DNA of 21,100 nucleotides from Proteobacteria bacterium UBA2133. GTDB taxonomy: Bacteria; Pseudomonadota; Gammaproteobacteria; Arenicellales; UBA868. This document shows, one piece after another, positions 7,227-15,233 of the stretch. Positions within the stretch are counted from its first letter, which is position 1. Each line of letters starts with the position of its first letter. The DNA is taken from NCBI GenBank assembly GCA_002327725.1, contig DCXP01000061.1, positions 1 through 21,100 on the forward strand. Reading direction: 5' to 3'. The notes beneath the pieces are model-generated. The model was not told where the DNA came from. It was given only the letters and a program-made list of their open reading frames with translations, and did no database searches. The translations under genes and the position numbers were made by a program.

Positions 7227-7580
7227 TCAACCGAGCGCCGCAATCACCGCAATCTCGACCGTGAACTGTGGTGCTGCCAGTTTGGACTCGACACAAGCCC
7301 GGGTCGGTGTGTCGCCCGGCATGACCCAGGCATCCCAGACTTCATTCATCTCATTGAAGGTGCTTATATCGGAGAGCCAGATCGTCGCCGAGATCAACTG
7401 CGACTTGTCGGTACCAGCCTCAGATAACAGGCCATCGATTCGAGACAGAATATCGCGGGTCTGGTCTGAGGCGCTCGCACCCGGAGCACCCTGTGCGACC
7501 TGGCCCGCCGTATAGACGGTATTACCATGCACCACTACCTGGCTCATACGTTCGCCAACCTGAATTCTCTTTAACGCCAT
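7227..7580 (-). CDS. RidA/YjgF-family enamine/imine deaminase
   Basis: Rid-family protein of 117 aa, full length for this trimeric family. Archetypal RidA accelerates hydrolysis of reactive enamines/imines such as 2-aminoacrylate, protecting PLP enzymes. The conserved carboxylate-binding arginine is present (Arg94 in PTRACVESKL), as is a late glutamate in the FTVEIAV strand (Glu109). The residues between (LAAPQ) differ from the LPKGA type of classic RidA, so this may be another Rid subgroup. ATG 7578-7580 follows an excellent Shine-Dalgarno, GGAGGG, whose complement lies at 7589-7594 with 8-base spacing. This is the first gene of the leftward operon, placed before a DadA (imine producer) and a diaminopropionate lyase (2-aminoacrylate producer), which fits a detoxifying or accelerating role for those intermediates. 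Confidence 0.9.
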   Translation of the reverse strand: MALKRIQVGERMSQVVVHGNTVYTAGQVAQGAPGASASDQTRDILSRIDGLLSEAGTDKSQLISATIWLSDISTFNEMNEVWDAWVMPGDTPTRACVESKLAAPQFTVEIAVIAALG

Positions 7581-7625
7581 TTCTTCTTCCCTCCACTCCT
7601 GTGGCTTTGCTCAAAACTCAAACTT

Positions 7626-7657
7626 ATCATAAATTATTTGTCGTATTCGACTAAAGT
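7626..7657 (-). promoter_or_regulatory. Candidate promoter and operator for the ridA-dadA-dpaL operon
   Basis: On the minus strand a TATGAT -10 box lies at 7631-7626, giving a start point near 7619 and a leader of about 39 bases to ridA. The -35 region is poor (TTAGTC or TTTAGT by spacing), which would fit an activated promoter. Between them is a perfect inverted repeat GTCG-N4-CGAC (7640-7651), in the spacer where a repressor could bind. The region is AT-rich compared with its surroundings. The -10 is moderately convincing; the operator is a guess from symmetry. Confidence 0.35.
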
Positions 7658-7718
7658 AAGCCAATCAATTGAACGTTTCCACCTATCGGCCTCATCCCCG
7701 GTTCACCACCCCGACGAC

Positions 7719-8273
7719 ATGAAACGCATATGTGTGTTCTGCGGATCGACCAAGGGCGATCGTGAGGAGTATCCCCAGGCGGCTACCGAGTTTGGCGCAC
7801 TGCTGGCTACCCACGGGATCGGGCTTGTCTATGGTGGCGCCTCTGTTGGGCTCATGGGTTCCGTCGCCGACGCGGTGCTGCAGGCGGGGGGTGATGTGAC
7901 AGGCGTTATCCCGCGGTCACTGGTAGATAAGGAGATCGCTCACCCGGGTCTGACCCAAATGCATATCGTGGACACGATGCACGAGCGCAAGGCGCTGATG
8001 GCGAGTCTTTCAGATGGATTTGTTGCGTTGCCAGGCGGCATCGGCACCCTGGAAGAACTTTTTGAGATGTGGGCGTGGGCACAACTGGGTATGCACGACA
8101 AGCCATGCGTGCTGCTGAATGTGGCGGGTTACTACAACCAGTTGATCGGGTTCCTGGATGAGGTGGCGGCGGCGCAATTTCTGAAGCAGCAGAATCGCGA
8201 CATGCTCATTATCGCCTCGACACCAGCCGAGGTGATAGATACCTGTCTCACCTGCCAGGTATCGGCCGTATAA
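7719..8273 (+). CDS. LOG-family nucleoside 5'-monophosphate phosphoribohydrolase (TIGR00730-type)
   Basis: LOG (Lonely Guy)/YvdD-type enzyme, 184 aa, often misannotated as lysine decarboxylase. The family hydrolyses cytokinin riboside 5'-monophosphates or, in bacteria, AMP and related nucleotides to base plus ribose 5-phosphate. The start is MKRICVFCGS, typical of the family; an upstream TTG at 7638 would add 27 residues without family similarity. YGGASVGLMG (38-47), MHERKALM with Arg90/Lys91, and the signature PGGIGTLEE (105-113) are all intact. The Shine-Dalgarno before ATG 7719 is weak. The gene is divergent from ridA and separated by 138 bases. No nearby gene suggests cytokinin synthesis, so nucleotide salvage is the conservative reading. 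Confidence 0.9.
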   Translation: MKRICVFCGSTKGDREEYPQAATEFGALLATHGIGLVYGGASVGLMGSVADAVLQAGGDVTGVIPRSLVDKEIAHPGLTQMHIVDTMHERKALMASLSDGFVALPGGIGTLEELFEMWAWAQLGMHDKPCVLLNVAGYYNQLIGFLDEVAAAQFLKQQNRDMLIIASTPAEVIDTCLTCQVSAV

Positions 8274-8401
8274 AGGTGAATCACCAGGCGCAAGACCTGA
8301 CCCGGTGATAACGTTAATGCCGGCCCGCAATACAAACTGCTTCCCGGGTTTTGTTGCCAAGTTGAAAGCCTGAGGAAAACGGCTTGGTATTAGGGCTCGC
8401 G

Positions 8402-8430
8402 TTTACAGGAATTGCTCTACTGGCTACACT
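8402..8430 (+). promoter_or_regulatory. Sigma70-like promoter of the lsrF-aldolase pair
   Basis: TTTACA at 8402-8407 (5 of 6 to TTGACA) and TACACT at 8425-8430 (4 of 6 to TATAAT) are separated by exactly 17 bases. The predicted transcript start near 8437 is about 50 bases before the GTG at 8486. It is the best promoter-like sequence in the 212-base gap 8274-8485. The remainder of that gap has no gene I can support and no clear terminator for the LOG gene; only a short GGTG-AAT-CACC palindrome is seen at about 8275-8285. Confidence 0.5.
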
Positions 8431-8485
8431 GAACTCATGAGGTGGCACCGCTATCCGCCCCCAGCAGATCAGGGAGAGCAACGAC

Positions 8486-9382
8486 GTGGCTGATAAAGAT
8501 ACAGAAAGCGCAAGAAATTATCAGGTTGGAGTTCCTGCGCGAAATGAATCCTTTTTCCTTAAAGGTTCAAACCATCTTGACTGGGGGCTGCAAAATCGCC
8601 TGTCACAGATTTTCAATCCCAGGTCAGGTCGCACCGTGATGCTCGCGTTTGATCACGGTTATTTTCTTGGCCCGACCAGTGGCCTTGAGCGCGTTGACCT
8701 CAATATTGTACCGCTCACGCCATATGCCGATACCCTGATGCTGACACGGGGTATCTTGCGAACCTCCATCCCACCTACGTATACCGGGGGTATCGTTTTA
8801 AGATCGAGTGGCGGCCCCAGTATCTTGAAGGAGTTATCCAACGAGGAGATCGCTATCAGCATCGATGAGGCCATTCGGCTGAATGCTGCAGCCATGGCGG
8901 TGCAGGTATTTATCGGGGGAGAATACGAAACCAAGTCGATCCACAACCTGACCCGCCTGATTGATCTGGGCAACCAACACGGTATCGCTACATTGGGAGT
9001 GACTGCCGTCGGTCGCGATATGGTGCGCGATGCGAATTACATGCGGCTTGCAACCCGGATCTGTGCAGAACTTGGTGCAACGTACGTTAAGACCTATTTT
9101 GTGGAGCAAGGGTTTGATACGGTAGTTGCATCTTGCCCGGTTCCCATCGTCATCGCCGGTGGTAAAAAATTGCCCGAGCGCGAAGCACTGGAGCTTGCTT
9201 TCAACGCGGTGGACCAGGGCGCTTGTGGAGTTGATATGGGTCGAAACATCTTTCAGTCTGAATGCCCGCTGGCCATGATTCAGGCCGTGCGCAAGGTAGT
9301 ACATGAGAATGCGAGGGTGCAGGAGGCCTATGATTATTATCTTGAAATCCGTGATCAGCAGGATTCTCAATCCCTAAAATGA
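8486..9382 (+). CDS. lsrF: LsrF-type 3-hydroxy-5-phosphonooxypentane-2,4-dione thiolase (class I aldolase fold)
   Basis: DeoC/FbaB-like TIM-barrel enzyme, 298 aa, very similar throughout to E. coli LsrF (291 aa). LsrF performs the last step of AI-2 breakdown, transferring an acetyl unit from phospho-HPD to CoA to give acetyl-CoA and dihydroxyacetone phosphate. Shared blocks include FKLG-like start region, MLAFDHGYF with Asp56/His57, [10 protein letters not shown] with the presumed Schiff-base Lys202, [14 protein letters not shown] and [11 protein letters not shown]. The offsets match E. coli LsrF (catalytic lysine near 203) almost exactly. The start is GTG 8486 with GGGAG about 9 bases upstream. 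The aldolase/dehydrogenase gene follows after 55 bases on the same strand. LsrK, LsrG, LsrR and the ABC importer are not in the window, so the true substrate may be another phosphorylated diketone. Confidence 0.88.
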   Translation: MADKDTESARNYQVGVPARNESFFLKGSNHLDWGLQNRLSQIFNPRSGRTVMLAFDHGYFLGPTSGLERVDLNIVPLTPYADTLMLTRGILRTSIPPTYTGGIVLRSSGGPSILKELSNEEIAISIDEAIRLNAAAMAVQVFIGGEYETKSIHNLTRLIDLGNQHGIATLGVTAVGRDMVRDANYMRLATRICAELGATYVKTYFVEQGFDTVVASCPVPIVIAGGKKLPEREALELAFNAVDQGACGVDMGRNIFQSECPLAMIQAVRKVVHENARVQEAYDYYLEIRDQQDSQSLK

Positions 9383-9437
9383 CTTTTGAATCGAAGTATT
9401 TACCACCTTATCTGCGACCCACAACTCCTGACGGCTA

Positions 9438-11420
9438 ATGAAAGACCGCTGGTCTGATCGTGATGCCCAAGCCTTGTTATCGTGTTATGGCGAGAACTGC
9501 CCGCGCGAGCTCATTCTGCGCAGCTACTCGGGACGGCTGCTGGGTGTAGAGCCCTCCCTGGTACTGCATGGTGGTGGTAACACCTCGGTTAAGGGTCATT
9601 TTCGGGATGTATTTGGTGAGTTGGCGCCAGCACTTTTCATCAAGGCGTCCGGTTTTGACTTGGCTACGATTGAGCCTCAAGATCACGTGGCAATCGATCT
9701 GCAGCGATTGCAATCACTGCAGACACTTGATGCCATCCCCGATAAAGCAATCCGGAATGAGCTCTGTGCCAGCCGGTTTGACCAGAGCGCACCGACTCCC
9801 TCGGTCGAGGCTATCCTGCATGCGCTGATTCCGTTTCGTTTCATCGATCACACCCATGCCGATGCAGTTGTAACGCTCACCAACACACCAGATGGGGAAG
9901 CCAGGATTCGCGAACTTTACGGCGACCGCTTGCTGGTGGTGCCGTATGTCATGCCAGGTTTTGTGCTTGCAAAAAAGGTAGCGCAGATGACAGGGGGGGT
10001 CGACTGGGCGAATCTGGAAGGAATGGTTCTGATGAACCACGGCATCTTCAGTTTTGCGGACGACGCCCGGGAGAGTTACCAGCGTATGATCCGTTTTGTC
10101 ACCCAGGCTGAGCAGGCACTGGGGCAGCGCCCATCACCGCCCGTCCAGAAAGGCATAGTGTCACCGTTGGTACTGGCATCCCTGCGCCGTGAAATCAGTC
10201 GGGTGGTTGGCAGGGCGATGCTGGCGCGTTTCAACGGGGCGCCTGAGAGCCTGGCTTTTGCCAGTCGCGATGACGTTGCCGATATTGCTAGCCGTGGCCC
10301 CCTGACCCCCGACCACGTAATCCGGACCAAGCGCCTACCGCTGGTGGTCGATGGTGAGCCTGCATCGCTGGTGGATGCTTACGCCCGGGAATACCAGGCG
10401 TATTTTGAACAGCACACCGATGGTACCTTGACCATGCTGGATTGTGCCCCGCGCTGGGTAATCTGGCCGGGCAAGGGAACTGTGGCATTTGGTTCAAAGC
10501 CGGCAGAGCTAAAGGTTGTTAGTGATATCGTGATCCATACGATAGGTGCAATTGAAGATGCTGAAAGGCTAGGGGGCTGGCGCGCCCTGCCGGCCGCGGA
10601 CATCTTTGCCGTTGAATACTGGGAATTGGAACAGGCCAAGCTGGGTAAGACAGAGGTACTGCCGCCCCTGCAGGGACGGTGCGCCGTGGTGACCGGTGGC
10701 GCCAACGGCATTGGTCATGCCTGTGCTACAGCGCTTGGAGAACAGGGAGTGCAGGTTACGGTTCTAGATCTGGACCCTGCCGTTGATCTCGCATTTGACT
10801 CGCCAGCTGTTAGCGGTGTTGTCTGTGATGTTACCGATCCTGAAGCGGTACGTCAGGCCATAGATAGCGCGGTTGCAAGCACCGGCGGGCTGGATATCGT
10901 GGTCAGTAATGCCGGGATATTCTGCGCCAGTGATATGGTGGGCGATATGTCGGATGAAGAATGGCAGCGCTCACTGGATATCAACCTCACCGGCGCCATG
11001 CATGTCGTGCGCCAGAGCATACCCTACCTGAGATTGGGTTGGGAGCCGGCCGTGATCATCATGGGCTCAAAGAATGTGCCGGCGCCCGGCCCCGGTGCTG
11101 GAGCCTACTCAGTGGCCAAGGCTGGCCTGACCCAATTGGCACGTGTGCTCGCGCTGGAACTCGCGACAGACGGTATTCGCGTCAATACAGTTCACCCCAA
11201 TGCGGTTTTTGATACCGCGATCTGGACTGATGAGGTATTAGAAAGCCGGGCGGCACACTATGGCATGAGCGTGGAGGCGTATCGTAAGCATAATCTGCTA
11301 AATCAGGAGGTCACCTCTCGTGACGTGGCTGCTATGGTGTGTGCCATGGCAGGGCCCACTTTTCGCTGTACCACCGGAGCCCAGGTACCAATTGACGGGG
11401 GCAATGAACGGGTGCTGTGA
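9438..11420 (+). CDS. Bifunctional class II aldolase / short-chain dehydrogenase (RhaD-like fusion)
   Basis: A 660-aa two-domain enzyme. Residues 1 to about 400 are a class II aldolase/adducin domain with zinc-site histidines His138 and His140 in DHTHADA and His201 in MNHGIF. The phosphate/substrate loop GGGNTSVKG (45-53) is of the RhaD/FucA type. Residues about 412-660 are an SDR domain: cofactor motif TGGANGIG (419-426), NAG (491-493), catalytic Ser544, and Y-x3-K at Tyr557/Lys561 (YSVAK). Fusions of this kind are annotated as rhamnulose-1-phosphate aldolase/lactaldehyde dehydrogenase. They cleave a deoxyketose phosphate to dihydroxyacetone phosphate plus an aldehyde, and the SDR acts on an alcohol or aldehyde. 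No sugar kinase or isomerase is near. The LsrF neighbour, also producing dihydroxyacetone phosphate, suggests a shared pathway. Both domains appear intact. Confidence 0.9.
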   Translation: MKDRWSDRDAQALLSCYGENCPRELILRSYSGRLLGVEPSLVLHGGGNTSVKGHFRDVFGELAPALFIKASGFDLATIEPQDHVAIDLQRLQSLQTLDAIPDKAIRNELCASRFDQSAPTPSVEAILHALIPFRFIDHTHADAVVTLTNTPDGEARIRELYGDRLLVVPYVMPGFVLAKKVAQMTGGVDWANLEGMVLMNHGIFSFADDARESYQRMIRFVTQAEQALGQRPSPPVQKGIVSPLVLASLRREISRVVGRAMLARFNGAPESLAFASRDDVADIASRGPLTPDHVIRTKRLPLVVDGEPASLVDAYAREYQAYFEQHTDGTLTMLDCAPRWVIWPGKGTVAFGSKPAELKVVSDIVIHTIGAIEDAERLGGWRALPAADIFAVEYWELEQAKLGKTEVLPPLQGRCAVVTGGANGIGHACATALGEQGVQVTVLDLDPAVDLAFDSPAVSGVVCDVTDPEAVRQAIDSAVASTGGLDIVVSNAGIFCASDMVGDMSDEEWQRSLDINLTGAMHVVRQSIPYLRLGWEPAVIIMGSKNVPAPGPGAGAYSVAKAGLTQLARVLALELATDGIRVNTVHPNAVFDTAIWTDEVLESRAAHYGMSVEAYRKHNLLNQEVTSRDVAAMVCAMAGPTFRCTTGAQVPIDGGNERVL

Positions 11421-11500
11421 AAGCACCAGGGTCGTTGACGCTAGAGCAGTAATCCTGCCCGAAATGGGATGCAAGCGGACAGGGGTCAAAGGGGGTTGGC

Positions 11501-12631
11501 GTGAAAAGAATGATCAAACGTTTCGAGCAGATGCTCGAGCCTGCCGGTATCCGTCTCAACGGACCGGATCCCTGGGATGTGCAGGTACATAACCCGGATC
11601 TTTTCCTGCGAATTGCGCGGGACGGTACGCTTGGCCTTGGCGAGGCGTATATGGATGGCTGGTGGGACTGCGAGGCGCTGGATGAGATGATCACCCGCGG
11701 CTTTCGTGCCGGCCTCGAAGACAAGGTCCGGAATAATCTGCGTTTTCTGATCTATATCGTCGGCTTTCGATTGTTTAATCGCCAAAGCCGGGCACGGGCG
11801 TTTGAAGTCGGTGAACGACACTACGATATCGGCAATGATGTCTTCGAGCAGATGCTTGATCCGCATATGAACTACAGCTGCGGGTTCTGGGCATCCGCCC
11901 GGAATCTTGAAGAAGCGCAGATTGCCAAAATGGAGATGATCTGTGCCAAGCTGCAGATCGAGGCCGGAATGAAGGTGCTGGATATCGGATGTGGCTGGGG
12001 CGGTTTGGTGCGCTGGATGGCTAGACATCATGGCGTACACGTCACCGGGGTCACCGTTTCCGGCGAGCAGGCAAAACTGGCCCGGGATCGCTGTGCTGAC
12101 CTGCCCGTAGATATCGAAGTCAGGGATTACCGCGAACTAGAAGGACAGTTTGACCGTATCGTGTCCGTCGGCATGTTTGAGCACGTGGGCCAGAAGAATT
12201 ACCAGACCTTCTTCAGCAAGGCCCGCTCACTGCTCAAGGATCAGGGACTGTTTCTTCTGCACACGATCGGTGCGGGCCGCGATGGCTTTGCGACCGACCG
12301 GTGGATCGAGAAATATATTTTCCCCAATAGCGTGTTGCCTCCGGCCCCGGCATTGGTCCGCCAGGCCGGCGCATTTTTCACTATTGAGGACTGGCATAAC
12401 TTCGGCGCCGACTATGACCCCACATTGATGGCCTGGTACCGCAATTTCAATGACGCCTGGCCAACGCTCAAGGCGCACTACGGCGAGCGCTTCAAGCGGA
12501 TGTTCGACTACTACCTTTTGGTCTCTGCAGGTTCCTTCCGCTCGCGTGAAAACCATCTGTGGCAGCTTGTGCTCTCTGCCGGTGGTCTGGATGGGGGCTA
12601 CCGGACTCCCCGCTGGTCACCCGCTGACTGA
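11501..12631 (+). CDS. cfa: Cyclopropane-fatty-acyl-phospholipid synthase
   Basis: SAM-dependent methyltransferase, 376 aa (E. coli Cfa is 382), that converts cis-unsaturated acyl chains of membrane phospholipids to cyclopropane chains. An N-terminal lipid-binding domain (1-100) precedes HYDIGNDVFEQMLDPHMNYSCG, shortened here to the motif HYDIGND (107-113). The SAM loop VLDIGCGWGG is at 159-168, followed by VGMFEHVG, LLHTIG, KYIFPN and EDWHNFGADYD. All are near-identical to E. coli Cfa. GTG 11501 has a GGGGG run 5 bases upstream; ATG 11510, three codons on, is the alternative. The 80-base gap after the aldolase gene has no clear terminator, so it may be read through or have its own promoter. 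The family is commonly induced in stationary phase. Assignment is very secure. Confidence 0.95.
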   Translation: MKRMIKRFEQMLEPAGIRLNGPDPWDVQVHNPDLFLRIARDGTLGLGEAYMDGWWDCEALDEMITRGFRAGLEDKVRNNLRFLIYIVGFRLFNRQSRARAFEVGERHYDIGNDVFEQMLDPHMNYSCGFWASARNLEEAQIAKMEMICAKLQIEAGMKVLDIGCGWGGLVRWMARHHGVHVTGVTVSGEQAKLARDRCADLPVDIEVRDYRELEGQFDRIVSVGMFEHVGQKNYQTFFSKARSLLKDQGLFLLHTIGAGRDGFATDRWIEKYIFPNSVLPPAPALVRQAGAFFTIEDWHNFGADYDPTLMAWYRNFNDAWPTLKAHYGERFKRMFDYYLLVSAGSFRSRENHLWQLVLSAGGLDGGYRTPRWSPAD

Positions 12632-12648
12632 TTGCAAGCCCGGCCGAG

Positions 12649-14535
12649 CTACCAGCCGCCGCCACCCCCGCCGCCACCTCCACCACCGGAAGATCCCCCG
12701 CTGAATCCGGACGAAGACCCCGGCGCTGTGGCTGCTGACGCGACGGTAGAGGAGAGTGTGCGGCCGAGGGCGTTGGCAAAGCGAACCGGATTGGCGGGCT
12801 CCCATGATCGGCCCGAGTACCAACGGGGCTGGTAGTGCCTGCCTGGCTCCTGCGCGGCCTGCGTAAGGGTCTCACTGAAATTCTCGGACCATTCCTGCGC
12901 GACATCCAGCGCAAGCGCATAGGGCAGGAATTTTTCGAAGAGCAGCAGGCGTTCGTCCATTGCACCGAGTGTATTCAGCCTGTTTTTCTCAGCAGTTCCG
13001 AGGAATTTCTGGAAGCCCTCAATCTCGTCCATGATCTTTCGTCCGAGCCGGGTTGGCGCCTTGAGCAGAAAGTAAAACAGGCAATTGATGCCTATGAGAA
13101 ATACCAGAGTCAGAATCAGCACAAAGCCGGCCTCGGTAGTGACCATCATCGCACCCAGGTTAATCAGGCTGACAGTTACGGCAATCCCAACAAACACAAC
13201 GGCAAAAAAGCGTCTACCCTGGCGCCAGATACGAGTGGCAACAACAGCGAATACGCTGGTGATCAGGATGGGTATCCCGGAAAACATAACAGGCCCAAAG
13301 TCGATGATGGCCAGGCCTACAATGGTCAGTATAGAAAGTGCTATGCCTGGTAAGAGCCATTTGAGATTATTGAAAAAGTAGTGGCTGTGGTATTCGTCGG
13401 CAAGGCGTAATTTGAGTTTGTCTTGCGCGGCGCCGATCTGCTGGTGATTCGCATTGTCGAGTTTCAGTTGGCCTGAGTGGCCCAGCAATTTCTGATATAG
13501 GGCTTTCTCGCCAAAAGACAACATACTGTCGTTGCCGGTGTCGTCACGTTCAATGATGGTGGTCCCATCGGATTGTTCAACGATCCGGATCCGTTTCTTG
13601 ACCGCCATGCTGATCAGCGCGCAGGAAAGGACCTTGCTGTCAAAACCCATGTTCAGCACATAGCGCGCCGCTGCCGGGGAAAGTCCGGTTGGGGGTTCAA
13701 AACGGGGGATGATGGTACCCCCACGCGGGTCACGCCCCACCCGGCGCCATGCCAGCAGAAAGTACAGCAACACCAGTGCTGAGCCTGTAAGGCCGATCAA
13801 CAACACGAGGTTGTCTTGAAGGAAAAATCCAAATTGGGAAGAAATATCGGGTTCGCTCACATATCCCTTGGGCCATCCGACGACGACCGTGATCCCGGAG
13901 CCTGGTGCAAGCGAAGCAGTAGTTGTGAATTCCACCGAGGCGTCGGAGGCGATCCGCGACTGGTAATCTCGGCTCACTGAACCGGCAGGGCCGGTGTAGG
14001 CTGTTGCCTGGATTTGATGTGGCGGGACACCTTCGGGAAGCGTTACGGTAACGGCGGCCTCGTCTATCGGAAAATCCCATTCGTGGCCCGTTGCATTCCA
14101 GTAAAGTTCATCATGATCAGCGAAAAACCCAAGTTGCCGATCCGTCTGATAGGTCAACGTGTAGCGATACACGCCTGGTGGGAGAAATATGTTGCGCTGT
14201 CCGATGTCGATGCGGATCCCGTTACTGAGTCTTTCGGTATGGTGTGCTTCCGGACTGCCGTCACGGGTCACGCCCAGTAATCTGAATCCGACCTGGCGTT
14301 TGCGGTTTTCATGATCCCGGTATTCGGTTGGAAAGTCGCGGTAGATCCCGCGTTTGATCTTCTTGCCTTCGGCCAGAACTGTGATGGTCTCTGTCACGGT
14401 GAGCGTGCCGCTGGGCATCACGTTCACGGCACTTTGAAAAAGACGGATGCGTTCCTCGGCAAACGACGTGAGCGGGATGGCGAGCACCGCCAGCAGCGGC
14501 GCCGCAAGAAAAAGCCTGAACCCGATGCGGGTCAT
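12649..14535 (-). CDS. DUF2207 membrane protein with C-terminal polyglycine tail
   Basis: DUF2207 family protein of unknown function, 628 aa. A signal peptide (1 to about 26, ending near TSFA-EE) leads an extracytoplasmic beta-rich domain (27-235, with [12 protein letters not shown] and YRYTLTYQT, typical of the family). A membrane helix lies at about 241-262, then a cytoplasmic region with [15 protein letters not shown], typical of the family, and further helices at about 391-412, 416-434, 442-463 and 470-491. The end is Ser/Gly-rich and finishes with an uninterrupted run of 11 glycines before Trp, a tail style common in DUF2207 and TPM proteins. The ATG overlaps the LemA stop by one base (TGATG), so the two are translationally coupled. 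The 3' end converges on cfa with a 17-base gap. A role in envelope or membrane stress is often assumed for LemA/DUF2207 pairs but unproven. Confidence 0.9.
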   Translation of the reverse strand: MTRIGFRLFLAAPLLAVLAIPLTSFAEERIRLFQSAVNVMPSGTLTVTETITVLAEGKKIKRGIYRDFPTEYRDHENRKRQVGFRLLGVTRDGSPEAHHTERLSNGIRIDIGQRNIFLPPGVYRYTLTYQTDRQLGFFADHDELYWNATGHEWDFPIDEAAVTVTLPEGVPPHQIQATAYTGPAGSVSRDYQSRIASDASVEFTTTASLAPGSGITVVVGWPKGYVSEPDISSQFGFFLQDNLVLLIGLTGSALVLLYFLLAWRRVGRDPRGGTIIPRFEPPTGLSPAAARYVLNMGFDSKVLSCALISMAVKKRIRIVEQSDGTTIIERDDTGNDSMLSFGEKALYQKLLGHSGQLKLDNANHQQIGAAQDKLKLRLADEYHSHYFFNNLKWLLPGIALSILTIVGLAIIDFGPVMFSGIPILITSVFAVVATRIWRQGRRFFAVVFVGIAVTVSLINLGAMMVTTEAGFVLILTLVFLIGINCLFYFLLKAPTRLGRKIMDEIEGFQKFLGTAEKNRLNTLGAMDERLLLFEKFLPYALALDVAQEWSENFSETLTQAAQEPGRHYQPRWYSGRSWEPANPVRFANALGRTLSSTVASAATAPGSSSGFSGGSSGGGGGGGGGGGW

Positions 14536-15095
14536 CAGAAATCGACTTTCGGTACCGCGCGTTCCGTGGCCAGTTCGATTTCGAAATATTCAGCGAGTTC
14601 GAATCTGAAAATGCTGGCGATCAGATTACTGGGGAAGGACTCCACAAGGACGTTCCAGTCACGAACGGTCCCATTGTAGTAGCGTCTCGCCAGTTGTACC
14701 TGCTCCTCTGTTTCGTGCAGTTTCTGCTGCAGGTCGAGAAAGCCGGCACTTGCCTTCAAGTCGGGATATCCTTCTGCAACTGCCAGTATGCCGCCGATTG
14801 CTCTGGAGAGGTTGCTCTCATGCTCTGCAATTTTTGACACGCTCTCCCCGTCGTCAGCGCCGGTCCGAAGCCGGGTCAGTGAATCGAGCGTTCCCTGTTC
14901 GTGACCCATGTAGCCCTTAACGGTTTCGATCACATTCGGGACCAGATTGTGTCGACGCTTGAGTTGGACATCGATACCGCTCCATGCCTCGCGCACATTG
15001 TTTTTGTGTCGAATAAAGCGGTTATAGGTCCAAACCAGCCATCCTCCAACCAAAATGAGCAAGACGAGCACAATTCCGCCAAAACCTAGGTCCAT
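14535..15095 (-). CDS. LemA family protein
   Basis: LemA protein, 186 aa, family-typical length. One N-terminal membrane helix (about 5-24) is followed by a helical bundle. Hallmark segments are visible: [19 protein letters not shown], shortened here to the core RRHNLVPNV (48-56), then [31 protein letters not shown] (core ARRYYN) and [10 protein letters not shown]. Biochemical function is unknown; in many bacteria it neighbours a DUF2207 or TPM/HtpX-type membrane protein. ATG 15093-15095 has a strong Shine-Dalgarno (AGGAGGG, complement at 15100-15106) at 5-base spacing. Upstream, an isolated TATGAT (15178-15173 on this strand) could serve as a -10 box, but no good -35 accompanies it. It is the first gene of a two-gene unit with DUF2207. 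Confidence 0.93.
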   Translation of the reverse strand: MDLGFGGIVLVLLILVGGWLVWTYNRFIRHKNNVREAWSGIDVQLKRRHNLVPNVIETVKGYMGHEQGTLDSLTRLRTGADDGESVSKIAEHESNLSRAIGGILAVAEGYPDLKASAGFLDLQQKLHETEEQVQLARRYYNGTVRDWNVLVESFPSNLIASIFRFELAEYFEIELATERAVPKVDF

Positions 15096-15233
15096 ACATC
15101 CCTCCTGTTGAAGACCTCAATCGCAGCCCAAGGCGGGCCCGTTGTCAGAAGCCTGCCGATTCCCTGGCCTGCATCATATATTCATCATTATTCTAAGGGT
15201 ATATCAGGTTCTCGTTCTTAGGTGGAGCAGGTT
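15096..15233. other. Intergenic region upstream of lemA
   Basis: Part of the only stretch over 300 bases without an intact gene (15096-15547). This portion holds the lemA leader, including the AGGAGGG Shine-Dalgarno complement at 15100-15106, and an AT-rich patch at 15172-15210 with a TATGAT-like -10 facing lemA. A short CTAAG/CTTAG inverted repeat spans roughly 15193-15221. No tRNA, small ORF with support, or riboswitch-like structure was recognised. The rest of the gap is the broken reading frame annotated separately. Confidence 0.5.

Noticed and set aside
7719..8273. Lysine decarboxylase annotation
   Set aside because: PGGxGTxxE with Arg90/Lys91 is the LOG phosphoribohydrolase signature; no PLP-binding site is present.
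8274..8300. GGTG-AAT-CACC palindrome as a terminator of the LOG gene
   Set aside because: Only a 4-bp stem with no T-run following.
11421..11500. TTGACG as -35 of a cfa promoter
   Set aside because: No acceptable -10 box lies 16-18 bases downstream, so I do not annotate it.
12632..12720. Short tandem repeat or CRISPR-like repeat because of CCGCCACC-type triplets
   Set aside because: It is the in-frame glycine codon tract of the DUF2207 tail, with no spacers.
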